The translations under genes and the position numbers were made by a program. This document shows positions 51,799 to 60,675 of a stretch of 64,000 nt of DNA, piece after piece. The DNA is taken from NCBI RefSeq assembly GCF_047654805.1, contig NZ_JASGIV010000001.1:2976001-3040000 (forward strand), in the 5' to 3' direction. Every line of letters begins with the position of its first letter. Position 1 is the first letter of the stretch. Under the pieces are notes generated by a model. It did no database searches, had not been told where the DNA came from, and saw only the letters and a program-made list of their open reading frames with translations. This stretch comes from Pelomonas sp047654805. Lineage in GTDB: Bacteria > Pseudomonadota > Gammaproteobacteria > Burkholderiales > Burkholderiaceae_C.

Positions 51799-53031
51799 TC
51801 AGACAGGTTGCAAGGCGGGGCGCTGGCGGCGGAAGAAGCGGTAGGCGACGACCAGCCCGATCAGCTGCAGGGCGGCGCAGGTATAGAACGGCAGGCCCAT
51901 CAGCGGATCACTCGCCGGCCGGTGCGATACCCAGCCCAGCAACGTCAGGCCGATGACGGGCGCGATGACGGCCATCAGGCTGTTCAGCGAGGAGACGGCA
52001 CCCATGGCCCGCCCCTGGTGGGTGGGCCCGGCGGCGTTGGAGATGATGCTCTGAACGGCCGCCGCCGCGACGCCGCCCAGCAGGTTGAAGAGGATGACGG
52101 CGTACATCATCCAGCCCTCGGTGGCCAGGCCCCAGCCGAGATAGGCCAGCGACGCCGAGCCCATGCCGATGAGGGCAAGGCGGGGCGGGCTGAAGCGTGC
52201 CAGCAGCGGCTTGAGCAGCACGCCCTGGCTGATCACGGACACGACGCCCACGGCGAAAAGCGACCAGCTCACCTCCAGCGGACCCCAGCCGAACTTGAAC
52301 TTGGTGTAGAGCACCCACGTCATGTGCAACATGAACTGGGCCAGCGATGCCAGCGCGATCACCAGCACCAGGGGGCCGACACCCTTGAGCGCCGCCAGGC
52401 CGCGCAGTGCCGACACCGGGTTTGCCTTTTTCCAGTCGAACGCCGTGCGCCTGTCCCTGGGCAGGGACTCGGGCAGCACGAAGAAGCCGTAGCACCAGTT
52501 CAGCACAGCCATGCAGCCGGCGGCGATGAAGGGCCAGTGCACGTCGTAGTGACCCAGCCAGCCGCCGATCACCGGCCCGAGGATGAAGCCGACGCCGAAC
52601 ATCGCGCCGAGCTGGCCGAAGCGACGGGCGCGGTCCGAGGCCGGCGTGATATCGGCCACATAGGCGTTGGCGATGGCCACATTGGCCTGCATTGCACCCG
52701 AGAACAGGCGCACGACGACCAGCATCCACAGCGCCGTGGCCATGGCCGTCACGAAGAAGCTGAGCGCCAACCCCATGAAGCCGATCAGCAGCACGGGCCG
52801 GCGGCCGAATCGGTCCGACAGCGCACCGAGGACGGGCGCGCCCAGGAAGTTGGCGACGCCGAACGCCATGGTCACCAGCAGGAAGGCCGACGTCTGCGCG
52901 TCGTTGCCCTGGGTGAAAGTGCCCACTATGTGCGGCAGCACCGGCACCATCAGCCCGATGGAGATCATGTCGATCAGCACGGCGACCATGATGAAGCCCA
53001 TGGCGGGGGCGCGTTGCGGTGTGGGGCTCAA
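51799..53031 (-). CDS. TCR/Tet family MFS transporter
   Basis: The product has 410 residues with 12 predicted membrane segments. The loop between helices 2 and 3, GALSDRFGRRPVLLIGF (about 73-90), is the MFS A motif, and GFILGPVIGGWLG (about 150) is the antiporter motif C found in TetA-type drug/proton exchangers. It may export drugs or metabolites. Its place between guaB and guaA, with only 7 bases to guaA, implies that guaA is transcribed at least partly through this gene. The substrate is unknown. Confidence 0.88.
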   Translation of the reverse strand: MSPTPQRAPAMGFIMVAVLIDMISIGLMVPVLPHIVGTFTQGNDAQTSAFLLVTMAFGVANFLGAPVLGALSDRFGRRPVLLIGFMGLALSFFVTAMATALWMLVVVRLFSGAMQANVAIANAYVADITPASDRARRFGQLGAMFGVGFILGPVIGGWLGHYDVHWPFIAAGCMAVLNWCYGFFVLPESLPRDRRTAFDWKKANPVSALRGLAALKGVGPLVLVIALASLAQFMLHMTWVLYTKFKFGWGPLEVSWSLFAVGVVSVISQGVLLKPLLARFSPPRLALIGMGSASLAYLGWGLATEGWMMYAVILFNLLGGVAAAAVQSIISNAAGPTHQGRAMGAVSSLNSLMAVIAPVIGLTLLGWVSHRPASDPLMGLPFYTCAALQLIGLVVAYRFFRRQRPALQPV

Positions 53032-53061
53032 ATGGGGCTCGTCGCGTTTGCAGAAAAGAGA

Positions 53062-53088
53062 AACGGGGCGAACTGACGTCGCCCCGTT
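53062..53088 (-). terminator. Rho-independent terminator after guaB
   Basis: A 10-bp perfect stem (AACGGGGCGA with TCGCCCCGTT) and 7-base loop lie between guaB and the MFS gene. On the minus strand it is followed by TCTCTTTTC, so guaB transcription probably ends here. Confidence 0.75.
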
Positions 53089-53103
53089 GTCACCATCATC
53101 AGC

Positions 53104-54573
53104 TCATTCGCTGCGGTAGTTGGGTGCTTCCTTGGTGATCTGCACGTCGTGGACATGGCTCTCGCGCATGCCCGCCGTCGTGATCTCGACAAACTCGGCC
53201 TTGTTCTGCATGTCGGCGATGGTGCCGCATCCGCAGTAGTGCATCGATGCCTTCAGGCCACCGGCCATCTGGAAGATGACCTGCACGACCGAGCCCTTGT
53301 AGGGCACCTGGCCCTCAATGCCTTCCGGCACCAGCTTGGACGTATTGGGGTTGTTGGCCGAGGTGTCCTGGAAGTAGCGGTCCGCGCTGCCCTTGGCCAT
53401 GGCGCCCATGGAGCCCATACCACGGTAGCTCTTGAAGGTGCGGCCCTGGTAGAGGATGGTCTCGCCGGGAGCTTCTTCGGTGCCGGCAAAGGCACCGCCC
53501 ATCATGACGCAGTCCGCGCCGGCCGCGATGGCCTTGGCGACGTCTCCAGAGTAGCGGATGCCGCCATCGGCGATGACGGGCACGCCGGTGCCCTTGAGGG
53601 CCGTGACGACGTTGTCGATGGCCGTGATCTGCGGCACCCCGACGCCCGCGACGATGCGCGTCGTGCAGATGGAGCCGGGGCCAATCCCCACCTTGACGCC
53701 GTCCGCACCGGCCTCGACGAGGGCCAGCGCCGCCGCGCCAGTGGCGATGTTGCCGCCAATTACGTCCACTTGGGGATGGGCCTGCTTGACCCAGCGCACG
53801 CGCTCCAGCACGCCGGCGCTGTGACCGTGGGCGGTGTCCACGATGATGGCGTCGACGCCAGCGCGCACCAGCAGTTCGACGCGCTGCTCGGTGTCTTCGC
53901 CGAAGCCGACGGCAGCACCGACACGCAGCTTGCCGTGGCTATCGCGGGCCGCGTTGGGGAAGCTGGTCTGCTTCGTGATGTCCTTGACCGTCATCAGGCC
54001 ACGCAGTTCGAAGGCGTCGTTGACGACCACGACGCGCTCCAGCTTGTGCTTGTGCATCAGCGCCTTGGCTTCGTTCAGCGAAGCGCCTTCCCGGACCGTG
54101 ACGAGACGGTCAGCCGGCGTCATGATCTCTCGCACCTTGGCATCCATGCGCGTCTCGAAGCGCAGGTCGCGGCCGGTGACGATACCAACGACGCGCTTGC
54201 CCTCGACGACCGGGAAACCGGAGAAGCCGTGCAGCTTCGTCAGCTCGACGGCATCGCGCACGGTAGCGTCCGGCGTGATGGTCAGTGGTTCACGCACGAC
54301 GCCGCTCTCGTAGCGCTTGACCCGGGCCACCTCGCGCGCCTGGGCTTCCGCCGACAGGTTCTTGTGCACGATACCGATGCCACCTTCCTGAGCGATGGCG
54401 ATCGCAAGGCGTGCCTCGGTCACGGTATCCATCGCGGCGGACACCAGCGGCAGGTTCAGGGGGATGTTGCGCGACAGACGGGTCGCAAGGCTGGTGTCGC
54501 GAGGCAACACCTGGGAGAACGCTGGCACCAACAATACATCGTCGAAGGTGAGCGCTTTGCCGAGAAGGCGCAT
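53104..54573 (-). CDS. guaB: IMP dehydrogenase
   Basis: The product has 489 residues. The barrel opens with LTFDDVLLVPAFSQVLPRDTSLATRL. Two CBS domains are inserted at about 95-200 (including VTGRDLRFETRMD). The catalytic loop GPGSICTTRIVAGVGVPQ carries the active cysteine (about 305), and the flap region includes YRGMGSMGAMAKGSADRYFQD. It performs the NAD-dependent step from IMP to XMP, directly upstream of guaA in the pathway. It appears to end at its own terminator. It is divergent from the DUF4124 gene with 60 bases between. Confidence 0.97.
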   Translation of the reverse strand: MRLLGKALTFDDVLLVPAFSQVLPRDTSLATRLSRNIPLNLPLVSAAMDTVTEARLAIAIAQEGGIGIVHKNLSAEAQAREVARVKRYESGVVREPLTITPDATVRDAVELTKLHGFSGFPVVEGKRVVGIVTGRDLRFETRMDAKVREIMTPADRLVTVREGASLNEAKALMHKHKLERVVVVNDAFELRGLMTVKDITKQTSFPNAARDSHGKLRVGAAVGFGEDTEQRVELLVRAGVDAIIVDTAHGHSAGVLERVRWVKQAHPQVDVIGGNIATGAAALALVEAGADGVKVGIGPGSICTTRIVAGVGVPQITAIDNVVTALKGTGVPVIADGGIRYSGDVAKAIAAGADCVMMGGAFAGTEEAPGETILYQGRTFKSYRGMGSMGAMAKGSADRYFQDTSANNPNTSKLVPEGIEGQVPYKGSVVQVIFQMAGGLKASMHYCGCGTIADMQNKAEFVEITTAGMRESHVHDVQITKEAPNYRSE

Positions 54574-54633
54574 GAGGAAAGCTCCAGACGCAAAGCGGCA
54601 TTATACGGAGGGTCGCACGGCTACACTGACCGC

Positions 54634-55146
54634 ATGCTCCGCAAAGCCCTTCGCCAAGCCCTCCTCGCCGTGCTCTGCCTCGCCATCGCCGGCGCCGCTC
54701 AGGCGCAGTGGAAATGGCGCGACGCCAAGGGCAACGTGCAGTACAGCGACATGCCGCCGCCAGCGGGCACGCCCGAGAAGGACGTTCTACAGCGCCCCAG
54801 CAACGCCAGGGCGGTTGTGATCGTCTCGCCGCCCGGGGCCCCGGCCAGCGCCGCATCCGCACCCAAGCCGGCCGCCAGCGCCCCCACCAAGGCAGAGCTC
54901 GAAGCCGCTGCGCGCCAGAAAAAGGAACAGGACGGCGAGGCCGCCAAGCAGAAGGAAGAGGAGCGGCGCATCGCCGCCCAGCGGCGCGACAACTGCGCCC
55001 GCGCCCAGTCCAACCTGCGCGACCTGCAAAGCGGCACCAGACTGACTCGGACCAATGAGAAGGGCGAGCGCATCTTCATGGACGAAGCACAGATGGCCGG
55101 CGAGATCGGCCGCGCCCGCGACGTCATCACCAGCGAGTGCAGGTAG
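54634..55146 (+). CDS. DUF4124 domain-containing secreted protein
   Basis: The product has 170 residues. The signal peptide MLRKALRQALLAVLCLAIAG is followed by AQAQWKWRDAKGNVQYSDMPPPAGT, the DUF4124 motif (W-x-D-x-x-G-x-x-x-Y-(S/T)-D). A Pro/Ala linker leads to a charged coiled-coil (KAELEAAARQKKEQDGEAAKQKEEERRIAAQRR) and a final region with two cysteines. It is a periplasmic protein of unknown function, common in betaproteobacteria. Confidence 0.8.
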   Translation: MLRKALRQALLAVLCLAIAGAAQAQWKWRDAKGNVQYSDMPPPAGTPEKDVLQRPSNARAVVIVSPPGAPASAASAPKPAASAPTKAELEAAARQKKEQDGEAAKQKEEERRIAAQRRDNCARAQSNLRDLQSGTRLTRTNEKGERIFMDEAQMAGEIGRARDVITSECR

Positions 55147-55153
55147 GCCCGCC

Positions 55154-55474
55154 CTACTCGCTTCGCGACTTCGGCCTGTGCCTTGACACGATGCGCTCGC
55201 CGCGCTTGGCATAGCGCAAGCGCCGAGCCTCCTTGGGATCGACGGTCAGGGGACGGTAGACCTCGATGCGGTCCCGCTCGCGCAACGGCGTGCTGAGCGG
55301 CCGCACGCGCCCCCAGATACCGACGCGCAGCTGATCGAGCGGCTGCTCCTGTGCCGCCATGAAGTCGGCGCAGCTCCGCAGCGCCGACTCGACTGAACAG
55401 CCTTCGTCCACGTCCAGCCACCGCTGCCGAACATCGCCGGCCTGCGGACTCCAGACCAGTTCAACGCGGGCCAT
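55154..55474 (-). CDS. RnfH family ubiquitin-like protein
   Basis: The product has 106 residues from ATG 55474 (MARVELVWSPQAGDVRQRWLDVDEG). The beta-grasp motif RVGIWGRVRPLSTPLRERDRIEVYRPLTVDPKEARRLR is typical of RnfH (RatB). The start overlaps the end of ratA by 14 bases, as usual for this pair. Its exact role is unclear, and it has a basic C-terminus (RGERIVSRHRPKSRS). Confidence 0.88.
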   Translation of the reverse strand: MARVELVWSPQAGDVRQRWLDVDEGCSVESALRSCADFMAAQEQPLDQLRVGIWGRVRPLSTPLRERDRIEVYRPLTVDPKEARRLRYAKRGERIVSRHRPKSRSE

Positions 55475-55919
55475 ACAGGCTCTCGGCACGCAGCACGAAG
55501 CTGTCGACGAAGGTGTTGGCGATGCGGTCGAAAACAGGGCTGACCACGGCTTCCAGCGCACCGCTGCTGAAGGCATAGCTCAGCTCGAAGGCGACCTTGC
55601 AGGCAGCCGCTTCGCCGTCGGCGCCGGGCTTGTTCAAGGGCAGCAGTTGCCACAGCCCCTCGAGGTGAGAGAAGGGGCCATCCACCAGCTCCATGCGCAC
55701 GCTGCGGCCTTCCTCGTTGCGGTTACGCGTCGTGAAGGCATGGCGGACTCCGGCGTAGGCGAGGTGCAGCCGGGCCGTGACCGTGTCGCCATCGCGCGCC
55801 AGCACCTCGACCTTGTTGCACCAGGGCAGGAACTCGGGATAGTGCTCAACCGCGGTGACCAGCTCGTACATCTCCCGCGGCGTGTACCAGAGCAGAACGG
55901 ACTTTTTGACCTGCTTCAT
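55461..55919 (-). CDS. ratA: RatA / coenzyme Q-binding START-domain protein
   Basis: The product has 152 residues from ATG 55919 (MKQVKKSVLLWYTPREMYELV). The START-like fold is indicated by TAVEHYPEFLPWCNKVEVLAR and WQLLPLNK. The family is called RatA, reported to interfere with 70S ribosome formation in E. coli, but its members also resemble COQ10 quinone-binding proteins; the true role is unsettled. It is divergent from smpB with 47 bases between, an arrangement conserved in proteobacteria. Confidence 0.88.
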   Translation of the reverse strand: MKQVKKSVLLWYTPREMYELVTAVEHYPEFLPWCNKVEVLARDGDTVTARLHLAYAGVRHAFTTRNRNEEGRSVRMELVDGPFSHLEGLWQLLPLNKPGADGEAAACKVAFELSYAFSSGALEAVVSPVFDRIANTFVDSFVLRAESLYGPR

Positions 55920-55966
55920 AGAATGCCGGGATTGTAAGAAGGGCCTCGGGCCCCACATCGCTGTCC

Positions 55967-56425
55967 ATGTCCATCGCAGAGAACCGCCGCGCCCGCTACG
56001 ACTACCACATCGAGGAACAGTTCGAGGCCGGCGTGGTGCTGTCCGGCTGGGAGATCAAGGCCATACGCGCGGGCCAGGTGCAACTGACCGACGGCTACGT
56101 GATGATCAAAGATGGGGAGCTGTTCCTGATCGGCTGCCGCATCAATGCACTGCGCAGTGCCTCCACCCACGTCAACCCCGAGGCCGACCGCACCAAGAAG
56201 CTCCTGATGCACAAGGCTGAGATCAGGCGACTGGTCGGCAAGGTCGAGCAGCGCGGCTTCACGCTGGTGCCGCTGAACCTGCACTACAAGGGCGGCCGCG
56301 TGAAGGCCGACATCGCACTCGCCAAGGGCAAGGCCCAGCACGACAAGCGCGAAACCGAGAAGAAGCGCGACTGGGAGCGCGAGAAGGGTCAGATCATGCG
56401 CCACAAGGTCTCCAGCAAGGGCTGA
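55967..56425 (+). CDS. smpB: SsrA-binding protein
   Basis: The product has 152 residues, the usual SmpB length. RRARYDYHIEEQFEAGVVLSGWEIKAIRAGQVQLTDGYVMIKDGELFLIGCRI near the N-terminus and the basic tail KRDWEREKGQIMRHKVSSKG are diagnostic. It brings tmRNA to stalled ribosomes for trans-translation. No ssrA gene is recognised in the window. Confidence 0.97.
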   Translation: MSIAENRRARYDYHIEEQFEAGVVLSGWEIKAIRAGQVQLTDGYVMIKDGELFLIGCRINALRSASTHVNPEADRTKKLLMHKAEIRRLVGKVEQRGFTLVPLNLHYKGGRVKADIALAKGKAQHDKRETEKKRDWEREKGQIMRHKVSSKG

Positions 56426-56690
56426 GATGGGCAGAGGGCGCGCAGAAGCCCCAGGCAAGACCTCCCGGCGGCCGGCAGCTGCACGCGACACCCGCCGGCA
56501 ACCATGAAGCAGCACATGCGCCAGCAACCGGATCGGGCAGACGAGCGGCCCTCGCGTCGTAGCGATTGAGGATGGGCCTGGGCCGCCGTCGGCCAAGAAT
56601 CCCAGGCATTGCGCGCGACGCGCAATGCTGCGTCGCGGCTCGCTGCCGGTAGCGACGCAAGCCCCGACACCGGGCAGCACAGGGGCCGCC

Positions 56691-57128
56691 ATGCGCATCC
56701 GCCAAATCCTGCTTGCCACCACCCTGCTGCTCGCCGCAGCCCTGCCCGCCACCGCCCAGGACAAGCCCTACAAGGAGGGTACGGTCTGGTCGGTGTCCTT
56801 CATCAAGGTCAAGCCGGGCATGTTCGACGTCTACATGCGCGACCTCGCCTCGGCTCGCAAGCAGCTGATGGCCGAAGCCAAGAAGCAGGGGCTCATCGTG
56901 TCCGAGAAGATGTTGTCCGGTTCCTCAATGGGTCAGGGCGACTGGGACCTGATGCTGATGGTTGAGTACAAGAACTGGGCCGCCTTCGACGGCCTGAGCG
57001 ACAAGTTCGACGCCATCGCGCTGAAGACCGTCGGCACCGAGGAGAAGCAGGTTCAGATGATGGTCAAGCGCACCGAGGTGCGCGAGATCGTCGGAGACAA
57101 GGTCTTCCAGGAAATCTCGTTCAAGTGA
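56691..57128 (+). CDS. Secreted hypothetical protein
   Basis: The product has 145 residues from ATG 56691. The signal peptide MRIRQILLATTLLLAAALPA with ATAQ cleavage is clear. The mature part (GTVWSVSFIKVKPGMFDVYMRDLASARKQLMAEAKKQGLI, then GDWDLMLMVEYKNWAAFDGLSDKF) has the pattern of a ferredoxin-like alpha/beta barrel similar to NIPSNAP or ABM domains. No catalytic residues are evident. It is convergent with metC, whose stop overlaps its last bases. Confidence 0.7.
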   Translation: MRIRQILLATTLLLAAALPATAQDKPYKEGTVWSVSFIKVKPGMFDVYMRDLASARKQLMAEAKKQGLIVSEKMLSGSSMGQGDWDLMLMVEYKNWAAFDGLSDKFDAIALKTVGTEEKQVQMMVKRTEVREIVGDKVFQEISFK

Positions 57129-58317
57129 CGTCGGCCAGCACGCCCAGCGCCTGCTCGATGTCGGCCCCGAGGTCGGCGACGTCCTCAAGGCCAATCGCGA
57201 AGCGCACCAGCGTGCCACCATCGAAGGGCAGAGGCAGGTCGCGGCTGCGGCTCATGTCGTAGGGCACGGCCAGGCTCATCGGACCTGCCCAGGAATAACC
57301 GATGCCGAAGAGCTGCAATGCATCGACGAAAGCGTCCACCTGCGCCGGGCTGTACCGGGGCTTGAAGACGGCCGAGAACAGGCAGGCCGCCCCCGCGCCA
57401 CCGACGGCCAGCCAGCTCTCGTGTCCAGGCGAGTCCGGCAGTGCTGGGTGGAAGACACGTGCGACCTCGGGCCTGCCGGCCATCCAACTCGCGAGCTGGC
57501 GCGTGGCACGGTCCTGCGCCGCATAGCGCAGAGGCATCGTCGGCAGGCCGCGCAGCACGAGCTCCACGTCGTTCTGGCCCAGGCCGTAGCCCAGGTGCTC
57601 GTGGGCATGGTTGAGGCGGTCGTGCAGTCTTCGGTCGCGGGTGCAGACCGAACCCATCAGCACGTCGGCGCCGCCGCTGGGGTACTTGGTCAATGCCTGC
57701 ATGACGATGTCCGCACCCAGCCCCGGATGCGTCCCGGGAGCCGGCTCGAAGCCGTTGAACGCGAGGCCTGCGCCCCAGGTGTTGTCCAGAGCCGTCGTGA
57801 TGCCGCGCGCACGGCAGGCGGCCAGCGTGCCCAGCAGATCGGGAAACTCCAGCGTGATCGAGCCTGCAGCCTCCAGCCAGACGAGTTTGGTGTTCTCGCG
57901 CAGCTCCGGCACCCTCAGCGGGTCGTAGAAGCGATGCGTGACGCCCCACTGTGGCAGCCAGGACTCGGTCAGGTAGCGGTTCTGGCCGTAGACGTTGTCA
58001 GGCACCAGCACCTCGTCGCCCGGTCGAAGAATGGCCAGCGACGGCAGCGTCACCGCCGCCAGGCCGCTGGGCACGAGCAAGCAGTGCTCGGCGTGCTCCA
58101 GCGTCGCCAGGCGCGCGGCCAGCGTGTAGCTGGTAGGCGTGCCGTGCAGGCCATAGCGGTAGCTCAGTCCGTCCCGGGGCCGCGGCTTGTGCAGATCGGC
58201 CGTATCCTTGAACAGCACGGTCGAGGCCTTGGCCACCGGCACCGGCACCGCGTCCCAGCCCTCGGGGGCGCGATAGGGGTGGTGGATCAGCTCGGTGCTC
58301 GGGGCGCGCTTGTTCAT
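57121..58317 (-). CDS. metC: Cystathionine beta-lyase
   Basis: The product has 398 residues. The PLP-dependent fold is visible: YRYGLHGTPTSYTLAARLATLE, LVPSGLAAVTL, ALDNTWGAGLAFNG and the Schiff-base lysine in QALTKYPSGGADVLMGS (about 210). The short TKYPSGG motif favours cystathionine beta-lyase over gamma-synthase. It cleaves cystathionine to homocysteine in methionine synthesis. The start overlaps the rimO stop by one base (TGATG), so the two are coupled. Confidence 0.88.
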   Translation of the reverse strand: MNKRAPSTELIHHPYRAPEGWDAVPVPVAKASTVLFKDTADLHKPRPRDGLSYRYGLHGTPTSYTLAARLATLEHAEHCLLVPSGLAAVTLPSLAILRPGDEVLVPDNVYGQNRYLTESWLPQWGVTHRFYDPLRVPELRENTKLVWLEAAGSITLEFPDLLGTLAACRARGITTALDNTWGAGLAFNGFEPAPGTHPGLGADIVMQALTKYPSGGADVLMGSVCTRDRRLHDRLNHAHEHLGYGLGQNDVELVLRGLPTMPLRYAAQDRATRQLASWMAGRPEVARVFHPALPDSPGHESWLAVGGAGAACLFSAVFKPRYSPAQVDAFVDALQLFGIGYSWAGPMSLAVPYDMSRSRDLPLPFDGGTLVRFAIGLEDVADLGADIEQALGVLADVT

Positions 58318-59717
58318 CAGACGAGGCTCGCGACGAGGTCGTGCCCATCGGCCGCCACGACGCGGGCGCGCACGAAGTCGCCCACCTTCATCGTCTTGCT
58401 GGCCTTCTCGGGCGGGAGAATCTTCACGGTGCCATCGATCTCGGGCGCATCGGCGTAGGAGCGCCCCACCCCACCCTTGCGACCCAGGGCAGGCGCGGAG
58501 TCGACGAGCACCTGTAGCGTCTGGCCCACCCGGCTTTGCAGCTTGGCGGCCGACACGGCTTCAGCCACGGCCATGAAGCGCGCGCGGCGCTCCTCGCGCA
58601 GCTCGTCGGGCAAGGCTCCCGCGATGTCGTTGGCGCTGGCACCCTCGACCGGCGAGTAGGCGAAGCAGCCGGCGCGGTCGATCCTGGCCTCGGTCATGAA
58701 GTCCAGCAGGTGCTGGAACTCTGCCTCGGTTTCGCCAGGGAACCCGGCGATGAAGGTGGAGCGGATCACGAGCTCCGGACAACTCTCGCGCCAGCGCAGG
58801 ATGCGTTCCATGTTCTTCTCGCCGTTGGCCGGGCGCTTCATGCGCTTGAGCACGTCGGGATGAGAATGCTGGAACGGCACGTCCAGGTACGGCAGCACGA
58901 GGCCCTCGGCCATCAGCGGCAGCACCTCGTCCACATGCGGGTAGGGGTAGACGTAGTGCAGACGCACCCAGGCGCCATAGGGCTTGGCGATCTCGCCGAG
59001 CCGGGCGACAAGGTCCAGCATCTTTGTCTTGACCGGCTTGCCATCCCAGAAGCCGGTGCGGTATTTCACGTCCACGCCATAGGCCGAGGTGTCCTGGCTG
59101 ATGACCAGCAGCTCCTTGACGCCGCTCTCGAACAGCGCCCTCGCCTCGTTCAGCACGTCGCCGATGGGGCGCGACACCAGATCGCCGCGCATGCTGGGAA
59201 TGATGCAGAACGAACAGCGGTGGTTGCACCCCTCGCTGATCTTCAGGTAGGCATAGTGCTTGGGCGTCAGCTTGATGCCATAGCTGGGCACCAGATCGAC
59301 GAAGGGGTCATGGGGCTTGGGCACGTGGGTGTGCACCGCGTCCATCACCTCCTGCGTGGCATGCGGGCCAGTCACGGCAAGCACGCTCGGGTGGATCTCG
59401 CGCACCAGGCTGCCCGCATCACTGCTGGCATGGCCGGACTTGGCACCCAGGCATCCGGTCACGATGACCTTGCCGTTCTCGGCCAGCGCCTCGCCGATGG
59501 TGTCCAGGCTTTCCTTGACGGCATCGTCGATGAAGCCGCAGGTATTGACGATCACCAGGTCGGCGCCGGCGAAGGTCTTGGAGGTCTCGTAGCCTTCGGC
59601 CCGGAGCTGGGTCAGGATCAGCTCGGAATCGGTCAGCGCTTTTGGGCAGCCCAGGCTGACGAAACCAATCTTGGGCGCCTTAGCGGCTTCGGCAACGTCG
59701 TATGTTGTTGTTTCCAT
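58317..59717 (-). CDS. rimO: Ribosomal protein S12 methylthiotransferase
   Basis: The product has 466 residues from ATG 59717. The UPF0004 domain (KIGFVSLGCPKALTDSE, VNTCGFIDDAVKES, VTGCLGAK) provides the three cysteines of the second cluster. The radical SAM motif is GCNHRCSFCIIP (about 160). A C-terminal TRAM domain (about 395-465) completes the enzyme, which methylthiolates aspartate of ribosomal protein S12. LGCPKALTDSE distinguishes RimO from MiaB. Confidence 0.95.
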   Translation of the reverse strand: METTTYDVAEAAKAPKIGFVSLGCPKALTDSELILTQLRAEGYETSKTFAGADLVIVNTCGFIDDAVKESLDTIGEALAENGKVIVTGCLGAKSGHASSDAGSLVREIHPSVLAVTGPHATQEVMDAVHTHVPKPHDPFVDLVPSYGIKLTPKHYAYLKISEGCNHRCSFCIIPSMRGDLVSRPIGDVLNEARALFESGVKELLVISQDTSAYGVDVKYRTGFWDGKPVKTKMLDLVARLGEIAKPYGAWVRLHYVYPYPHVDEVLPLMAEGLVLPYLDVPFQHSHPDVLKRMKRPANGEKNMERILRWRESCPELVIRSTFIAGFPGETEAEFQHLLDFMTEARIDRAGCFAYSPVEGASANDIAGALPDELREERRARFMAVAEAVSAAKLQSRVGQTLQVLVDSAPALGRKGGVGRSYADAPEIDGTVKILPPEKASKTMKVGDFVRARVVAADGHDLVASLV

Positions 59718-60058
59718 TGGGATTTCGCCGAGAGACCTGGCTAATTGAGCGGGGCAGCATTCTACGATGGAGCCGATTTCACCCAAGGCGCTGACCGCCT
59801 TTCGGCCACGCAACGCTGCGCACTCGTCTAGCGAACTTACAGGGTGGACTGCGGCAGATCGTGCACACCCACTCGTCCGCCGTTTGGTTGGCAGCTGCCG
59901 TTCGCGCCACGACCGAAGAAGGGCGCTATTGCCCGAAGGGGACGCCGAAGTCTACGGATTCACGGCCGTGAAGCAGACACGGGCACACGCGAGTCAGCCA
60001 AGGCTGACGCAGTCGATCTTTGGAACGGTGGGGGCGTTCTCGGCGACGCGGCGCCGAT
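59718..60058. other. Intergenic region between rimO and phaR
   Basis: No gene is supported in these 341 bases. It should contain the rimO-metC promoter, but no clear sites were assigned, and no strong terminator hairpin was found after phaR. Confidence 0.4.
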
Positions 60059-60595
60059 CTACTTCTTGGTGCCGAACGGGAACATCGCGCCCGCCTGCTT
60101 GAGCTGCTCCTGCCACTGATTCATCAGCGTCTTGGACTGCTCGGCGTAGCCCCCCATCAGACCGGTCCACGCGTCCGGCGTGAAGGGGCTGCCCGGCGTC
60201 TGCTCGGTGAAGCGCTGCTGCATGTCCGCGAAGGCCTGCATCTGGCGCTCAAGCAGCCCGCCCATGACGCCCTGCATCGCATGGCCATAAAAGCGGATGA
60301 TCTGCGCCAGCGAGGCGGTCGAGAACATCGGCACCCCGCCGGTCTCCTCCTCCAGGATGATCTGCAGCAGGATGGAGCGTGTCAGGTCTTCCTGGGTCTT
60401 GGCGTCGTGCACCTCGAAGTCGACCCCCTCCAGCACCATGCGCTTCACATCGGCCAGCGTGATGTAGCTGCTGGTCTGCGTGTCATACAAACGGCGGTTG
60501 GGATACTTCTTGAGGATGCGCAGCCCGGGCTTGGCGGGCGCATCGGCAGCGGGCTGTTCGGTAGTGGATGCCGGCTTCTTGCGGGCGGTCGCCAT
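60059..60595 (-). CDS. phaR: Polyhydroxyalkanoate synthesis repressor PhaR
   Basis: The product has 178 residues from ATG 60595 with CAGGAGA upstream. The DNA-binding domain RILKKYPNRRLYDTQTSSYITLADVKRMVLEG (about 26-57) is diagnostic, followed by the PHA-accumulation regulator domain (LTRSILLQIILEEE, PMFSTASLAQIIRFYGHAMQGVMGGLLERQMQ). It senses PHB granules and represses phasin and its own gene, implying that the organism makes PHB. No other pha gene is in the window. Confidence 0.93.
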   Translation of the reverse strand: MATARKKPASTTEQPAADAPAKPGLRILKKYPNRRLYDTQTSSYITLADVKRMVLEGVDFEVHDAKTQEDLTRSILLQIILEEETGGVPMFSTASLAQIIRFYGHAMQGVMGGLLERQMQAFADMQQRFTEQTPGSPFTPDAWTGLMGGYAEQSKTLMNQWQEQLKQAGAMFPFGTKK

Positions 60596-60675
60596 GCGGG
60601 AAATCTCCTGTGCGGTGCAGCAAATTCTAGGCAGGCGTTCGATGGTGTTGCGGACGGGTTTACCTGGGGCCGCAG

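Noticed and set aside
53149..54633. Open frame across guaB on the plus strand, continuous with the DUF4124 gene.
   Set aside because: It is the antisense of guaB. The signal peptide at 54634 marks the true start.
59767..60102. 111-codon open frame between rimO and phaR.
   Set aside because: Its composition is random-like, it overlaps the phaR 3' end antisense, and it has no plausible ribosome-binding site.
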